A stretch of DNA of 8,152 bases from an uncultured Chitinophagaceae bacterium (GTDB taxonomy: Bacteria > Bacteroidota > Bacteroidia > Chitinophagales > Chitinophagaceae), in assembly GCA_937996595.1 (NCBI GenBank), contig CALKVC010000079.1:1-8152 (forward strand), given 5' to 3'. The first letter of the stretch is position 1; each line of letters begins with the position of its first letter. Under the pieces are notes generated by a model. That model did no database searches and was not told where the DNA came from. It saw only the letters and a program-made list of their open reading frames with translations. The translations under genes and the position numbers were made by a program. Below are positions 1 to 6,200 of this stretch, one piece after another.

Positions 1-183
1 ATATACAATCCATTCCATTAAAATTCCGTGTAATCTATTTGTATTCACCAGTTTTCATTTCCCCCCTTTGTTGAATAGGCTGCAATGCTATTCAGTTTAA
101 AACGATTGCCACTCCTGTTTGCAACAGGAATTAACATTTTATTATTAGTAAGATTACAATCAATTAAGACCAAAACAATTTTT
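1..183. other. Non-coding leader upstream of the giant gene
   Basis: This A/T-rich stretch precedes the large coding sequence. Stops occur in its frame at 19-21, 31-33 and 76-78, so the protein cannot start before 79. The bases just before the ATG at 184 are A/T-rich with no Shine-Dalgarno sequence, as is usual in Bacteroidota. I looked for the Bacteroidota promoter pattern (TTTG, then TAnnTTTG). The closest -7 match is TCTATTTG at 34-41, one mismatch from consensus, with no good upstream partner, so I do not call a promoter. A short + strand frame open from 2 to 100 could be the tail of an upstream gene, but nothing in it is recognisable. Confidence 0.6.
113..129 (+). other. Small perfect hairpin in the leader
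   Basis: TCCTGTT and AACAGGA form a perfect 7-bp stem around the 3-base loop TGC, followed by an A/T-rich stretch (about 130-150). It could be a weak terminator of an upstream gene or a 5'-UTR structure of the giant gene. The following run is not a clean U-tract, and the stem is short, so a terminator call is not secure. If translation began at 85 the hairpin would fall inside coding sequence. Confidence 0.3.
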
Positions 184-291
184 ATGGCCCGGCAACTGCT
201 TAATCTTTCATTAAAGAAGATTTCTGTGATTAAATCAATGTTTTTGATCATTTTCCTGTTTTCAACAGCACTTGGTTCAAAGGTTTTTGCA
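184..291 (+). other. Sec signal peptide (residues 1-36)
   Basis: The n-region carries basic residues (R3, K11, K12, K18), followed by the hydrophobic core MFLIIFLFSTALG (residues 19-31). A signal peptidase I site fits after VFA at residue 36, leaving Gln37 as the mature N-terminus, a common Bacteroidota arrangement. There is no lipobox cysteine near the cleavage point, so the protein is not a lipoprotein. This supports export across the inner membrane; outer-membrane passage by T9SS is inferred from the later modules. Confidence 0.88.
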
Positions 292-3200
292 CAATTCAAT
301 CCCGGCAAAATAGCCGTACTGGTTGTGGGAGACGGAACAACTTATGCAGCAGGAACAGCTGCCCCTGTTTTTGTAAAGGAGTTTAATCTTAGCGGCACCG
401 GCCAAACAGGCACGGTACGAACATCCCTTCCGGTAACAGCCGTGGGCGGTACTACTGCTGTCAACCGGGCGCTTACGCAAAACATATCAGCCATTTCAGA
501 AGGGTTCCTGCATCTTTCTGTAAACAGGCAGTTTCTTACTTTAACCGGCTATAATGTGAATGCAGGCACTGCATCAGTTACTTCCAGTTCCTCAGCAACT
601 TTTCCAACCAATACGAGGGTTGTAGGCAAAATCGGGGCAGATGGGATAGCTGATACCCGAACAACATTGCATACATTTCTCAATAGTGGAACGAGAGGGG
701 CTGTTACGGTGGATGGAACCGGATACTGGTTATCATTGGCTGCCGGCATAAGTTATGTACCCGATGCGAACATTACCAATGCTGTTGTTAACCTGAATTC
801 AACCCTGGTTAGAGGTATTGGCATATTCAATAATCAATTATACACTTCTGCCGCTTCGGGTTCCATAAGGCTGGCACAGGTTGGAAGCGGCTTGCCAACC
901 AGCACCGGGCAAACGTTAACGAATTTGCCGGGATTTCCAACCGCTACAACAGATCCTTACGGGTTTGTTTTCTTAAATACAGACGCTGTTGCGGGCCCTG
1001 ATGTAGTGTATGTAGCTTCATCCAATGCTGCACCGGCTGGTATTGTTAAGTATACATCGGCTGACCAGGGTGCTACCTGGACGGCAAAAGGGTCACTAAC
1101 CGGTTTTGGTGTTGGTGTTACCGCAGTGTACAACAGTTGTACCGGCAATGCAGACCTGTATATTCTGTCTTCAACGGGTGCGAATGTGAAACCGACTTTC
1201 TTATATAAGTACACGGATATTGCCGCTGCAACCAGTACACTTTCCTTAGCAATAAACAGTGGAACATTATTGGCTACCGCTGCTGCCAATACGGGTTTCG
1301 GTGGAGTGGCATTTACGCCCGGCAGTACCCTGAATGCACCTGCCATGTTTACGGTTACCGGAGGAAATGGATGTGCCATTACAGGAGTAAATATCGGTTT
1401 AAGCAATTCTGAAACAGGGGTAACTTACCAGTTGTTCAATGGAGCATCTCCTGTAGGGGCTGCCATTACGGGTACAGGCGCAGCCATCAGTTTTGGTAAT
1501 CAAACCACGGCAGGCACTTATACAGTTGTGGCCACGAATATACTTACCAGTTGTATTGCTACTATGTCCGGGTCTTCGGTTATCAATGCATTGCCAACGG
1601 TAAGTTTTACCGGCCTGATGGCATCTTATTGTAATAATGCCCCTGCAGTAACCTTAACTGGTTCACCTGCCGGTGGAACTTTCAGCGGGCCGGGTATCAG
1701 CGGCAATACATTTACCCCTGCCACAATAGGTGCCGGAGGACCTTATACGATCACATACAGTTATACTGCTGTCAATGGTTGTTCAAACAGTTTATCACAA
1801 ACGGTAACGGTAAATGCTTTGCCTATAGTAAGTTTTACCGGCCTGCAGGCATCTTATTGCAACAATGCCACCGCAGTAACCTTAACCGGTTCACCTGCCG
1901 GTGGAACTTTCAGCGGGCCGGGTATCAGCGGCAATACATTTGACCCTGCCACAGTGGGTGCCGGGGGGCCTTATACGATTACATACAGTTATACTGATGT
2001 CAATGGCTGTTCAAACAGTTCATCACAAACGGTAACGGTAAAATCAGTACCCACAATACCGGTCATATCCGTTGTGTTGTGTGCCGGTTCTACGCTTACG
2101 GTTTCACCAACAAACGGCCTGGCATCTTTGACCTGGAACCTGGACGGATCCCCAATATCAACGGTTTTCGCTGCAGGTGCTGCTTCCGGTACAACGGTAG
2201 CCGGCGGAAATGGCCCTGGTTCCGGTGCTAATCAATTAGATTTTCCTTATGGAGTAAGTGTAGATGCCACCGGAAATATCTATGTTGCAGATACATATAA
2301 TAGTCGCATCCAGCGCTGGTCTCCCGGAGCCACAACAGGGGTTACAGTAGCCGGCGTAAATGGTGTTGGTTCCGCTGCGAATCAATTTGATCTTGCTATT
2401 GGAGTAACTGTAGATGCTACCGGAAATATCTATGTTGCAGATTATTTTAATGATCGCATCCAGCGCTGGGCTCCCGGAGCCACAACAGGGGTTACGGTAG
2501 CCGGCGGAAATGGTTCTGGTTCCGGTGTGAATCAACTTAATGGTCCTGCTGGAGTAACTGTAGATGCCACCGGAAATATCTATGTTGCAGATCAAGTTAA
2601 TCATCGCATCCAGCGTTGGGCTCCCGGGGCCACAACAGGAGTTACAGTTGCCGGCGGAAATGGCCCTGGTTCCGGTGCTAATCAATTAAATTATCCTTTT
2701 GGACTAAGTGTAGATGCCAACGGAAATATCTATGTTGCAGATGCATTTAATGATCGTATTCAGCGCTGGTCTCCCGGAGCCACAACAGGGGTAACAGTAG
2801 CCGGCGGAAATGGTTATGGTCCCGGTGCGGATCAATTATCTTATCCTTATGGAGTAACTGTAGATGCCACCGGAAATATCTATGTTGCAGATTTAGATAA
2901 TCATCGCATCCAGCGCTGGGCTCCGGGAGCCATAACAGGGGTTACGGTAGCCGGCGGAAATGGATCTGGTTCAGGTGCTAATCAATTAAATTATCCTACC
3001 GGGGTAACTGTAGACGGCAACGGAAATATCTATATTGCGGATGCAGAAAATCATCGCATCCAGCGCTGGGCACAAACCATTAGCAACGACAGTTTGCCCA
3101 ATGCTGCTGCCGGTAGTTATACAGTTTCGGTTACCAATAGCCTGGGATGTTCGGTCACTTCCGATCCTTATGTTATATCAGTGATCAATACAGCGCTCAA

Positions 3201-6200
3201 TGGTACGTATACCATCAACAGCGGTTTGCCGGTTTCCTGTACCAATTATATTTCCATGGCTGCAGCCATCAGCGATCTCAATATAAAAGGGGTAAGCGGT
3301 AATGTGTTGTTCAATGTAGCCAGCGGGCATACAGAAACAGCACCTGCCGGCGGTTTGGTTATTAATTATTGCGCATTAAATGCTGTATTAAAGCCATCGG
3401 CTACACAAACTGTAACCTTCCAGGGCGGGGCAGTTGCGGCGCTTATTACTGCGCCAGTTGGAACATCCACTTCCGTAGACGGCATTGTAAAACTGGTAGG
3501 TGCCGATTATATTAGTTTCAATAAGATTGATTTGCAGGAATCTGTAGCTAACGTTGATGTAACCACGCAGATGGAGTGGGGTTACGCCCTGCTGAAATGT
3601 GATGGCAATAACGGATCGGGCCACAATACCATTTCCAATTGTTCTGTCACACTTAATAAAACGAATCAACTGTCAAGAGGTATATATTCCGGTAACCATA
3701 CCGGGACAAGTGTTGCCAATCTTACCTATACCGGAACAGCAGGTGATGCCATCCAGGTGGATAGTTCCCGCAACGGCTATAATAGTCTTTTGAGCAACAT
3801 CATACAAAACGTATACAGTGCCATTGCACTAAGCGGCAATACGGCAACCAGCGGTGCGCTTAGCCTGAATGATACGATGAATGTGGTGGGCAATACCGGC
3901 CAGGGTAACATAATTTCAAATTACGGGGGAAGTTCAGCAGCAGCCATTGCCATTAACTTATCCGGCCAGCGGAATACAAAAGTATTTGGAAACAGTATCA
4001 GCGGTGGTGTTGGCAATACCAGCACCGTAACCGGTATCCAGTTGCAATCTGGTTTATGGGCAGAAGTGAAAGACAATACGGTCAGCCTTTCTTCCAATGC
4101 AACCACCTCTTCTGTAATAGGCATCACCTGCGGACTTTCGGGTGGCAGTGTAGCTTTCCCTAATACGGTAACGATAACGGGTAATACTATACAGGATATT
4201 AATTATACAACGGCCACAACAGGGCAATTGATCGGCTTAACCTCATCATCGGGAGGTACCGGCAGCAGCATAACCATCAGCAATAATACGGTGCAGGACA
4301 ATACACTAACGGGAACGGGTACACTTATCGGTATCGTCAATACTGCCACATCAGGCACGCTGGTCATGAACAACAATGAGGTATTTGGCAATGTTAAATC
4401 AGGTACGGGTACCATGACATTACTGGATGCCGGTTCAATGGGGACTACCAACACTACCACCATCAGTAATAACACGGTACACGATAACCAGATAACCGGC
4501 GCATCAGGCATCATGAACTGTACCAAAGCGGGCAGCAGCCAGGTCACTTTCACAGGAAACCTGGTCTATAATAACTCAATACCGAATACCAGTGGTGCAA
4601 CAGCATCATCTATGTATGGATATAACAATGGTGCATCACCAACAGTTGATAACCTTACCTACAACAATGTTTACAATCTCAGTATTGGCGGTGCCGGCAC
4701 ATCCACCGGCCATCTCATCTATGGCCTGTACACTTTTTCCATATCCAGTACGGTAAAAGCTATTACAGGAAATTCTATTCATGACCTTAGCATGGCACCG
4801 GCAGGCAATATCAGGGGGATTTTCCATGAAGCCGGCTCAACAGTCAATATCAACCGGAACAGGATATACGGCTTGTCGTCTACTTCAACAAGTGCATCAG
4901 TGCTTGTAGAAGGTATCAGGATAAATGCAGGAACATCTACCAGGGTTTACAATAATATCATCGGCAACCTTACCGCGTCAGCGGCCGCTTCAACTGATGC
5001 AATCAGGGCTATATCAAGCTATTCCGCAACTGCAAACAGTACCATCGGCCTGTATTTCAATTCCATTTACCTGAGTGGTACATCTACCGGTGCGGGTTTC
5101 GGCAGCACCGGTATTTTCCATACAACCAGTACAACAGCAACAACCGCTGCATTGGATATGCGGAATAATATTGTAGTGAATGCATGTACGCCAACCGGAA
5201 CGGGCAGGGTAGTGGCTTACCGCAGAAGCAGTACAAGTCTTACAAACTTTGCATCTTCTTCCAACAACAATATTTATTATGTAAATGCAGGAGCCAGCAA
5301 TCATATTTATTCGGATGGTACAAACCACCTGGGCATGGCTGCATACAAAGCTTTTGCAGGAATCAGCCCCAGGGAAACCAGTTCGCAGGAAGAGAATGTA
5401 GCTTTCCAAAGCACAACCGGTTCTGATGCAGCATTCCTGAAAGTAAATACCAGCATTCCTACTGCGGTGGAAAGTGGAGGCCAACCTATCAGTACCATAA
5501 CAGACGATTATTTCTTGACAGTACGGAATACGCTGGTGCCGGATATCGGCGCATATGAAGATAATTTCGTGAAAAAATTCCCTGTTTTCGTAAGCCTGTC
5601 TGCCAGTCCCGCTACCCCACAATGTGTAGCCACTGCCAGGGCTATCACTGCAACCATAGATTGGGACTACACGCCTTATATTGTTGATGCAACATTAAAT
5701 TATTCATGGGATGGGGTACCAAAACCAGCAATTATTATGGCTTTCGATTACGGGTACCCATTAGGTACAGCAACGGCAACATTGCCGGCACCTCCGCCAA
5801 ATGTGCTGGTAACCTGGAGCGTTACCATTAGTGATTATACGTATTACACACAGACAGCAACCGGTACTTCTTTTACTGATGCTTATTTAACAAGTTTTAG
5901 CATTGCCGCATCGGCCAATCAAACAACGGTATGTGCCGGCAGCCCGGTTGTACTCACGGGTATGATCAATGGGCCAGTGCCGGTTGCACCTGCTGCATCA
6001 AGTTATTGTGCATCTACACACACATCAGGTTGCTCTGGTGACGAAATCACCAATGTAACATTGGGTACGATTAATAATACAACCAGTGGCTGCGGCGGTG
6101 CAAGTCATTATACTTATTTTAACGGTGGTGGTACACAAACAACCAGCCTGGCGGCAAATGTGTCACATACTTTATCAGTGTCATTTGGGTCACACAATAG

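Noticed and set aside
2..100. Possible tail of an upstream + strand gene (frame open from the window edge to a TAA at 98)
   Set aside because: Only about 32 codons are visible, with no recognisable motif and A/T-rich non-coding-like composition; chance openness is likely.
113..129. Hairpin considered as a rho-independent terminator
   Set aside because: The stem has only 7 bp and no clean T-tract follows, so it is listed only as a low-confidence structure.
45..308. Reverse-strand open frame of 87 codons across the leader and gene start
   Set aside because: It overlaps the signal peptide codons on the opposite strand and has no recognisable motif or sensible start context; not supported as a divergent gene.
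957..1406. Reverse-strand open frame of 149 codons opposite the N-terminal domain
   Set aside because: The + strand frame here carries clear motifs (Asp-box, TVTGGNGC), whereas the reverse product has none.
2236..2685. Reverse-strand open frame of 149 codons with repeated CNPCCGSGxPALDA-like units
   Set aside because: It is antisense to the NHL array and its repetition simply mirrors the 150-bp repeats; composition is unlike a real protein and it has no recognisable domain.
2191..3072. Regular 150-bp repeats considered as a CRISPR or non-coding satellite array
   Set aside because: The repeats are in frame, encode NHL blades, lack the short repeat/unique spacer pattern, and vary in a protein-like manner.
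3193..5565. Beta-helix considered as a polysaccharide lyase or other enzyme
   Set aside because: No catalytic Arg/Lys/Asp arrangement of known lyase families was recognisable by eye; only the fold is supported.
5014..5622. Reverse-strand open frame of 202 codons, Cys-rich
   Set aside because: It is a shadow of the beta-helix coding frame; the Cys and Ile richness follows from reading GCA/ACA/AAT-rich codons backwards, and it conflicts with a well-supported + strand gene.
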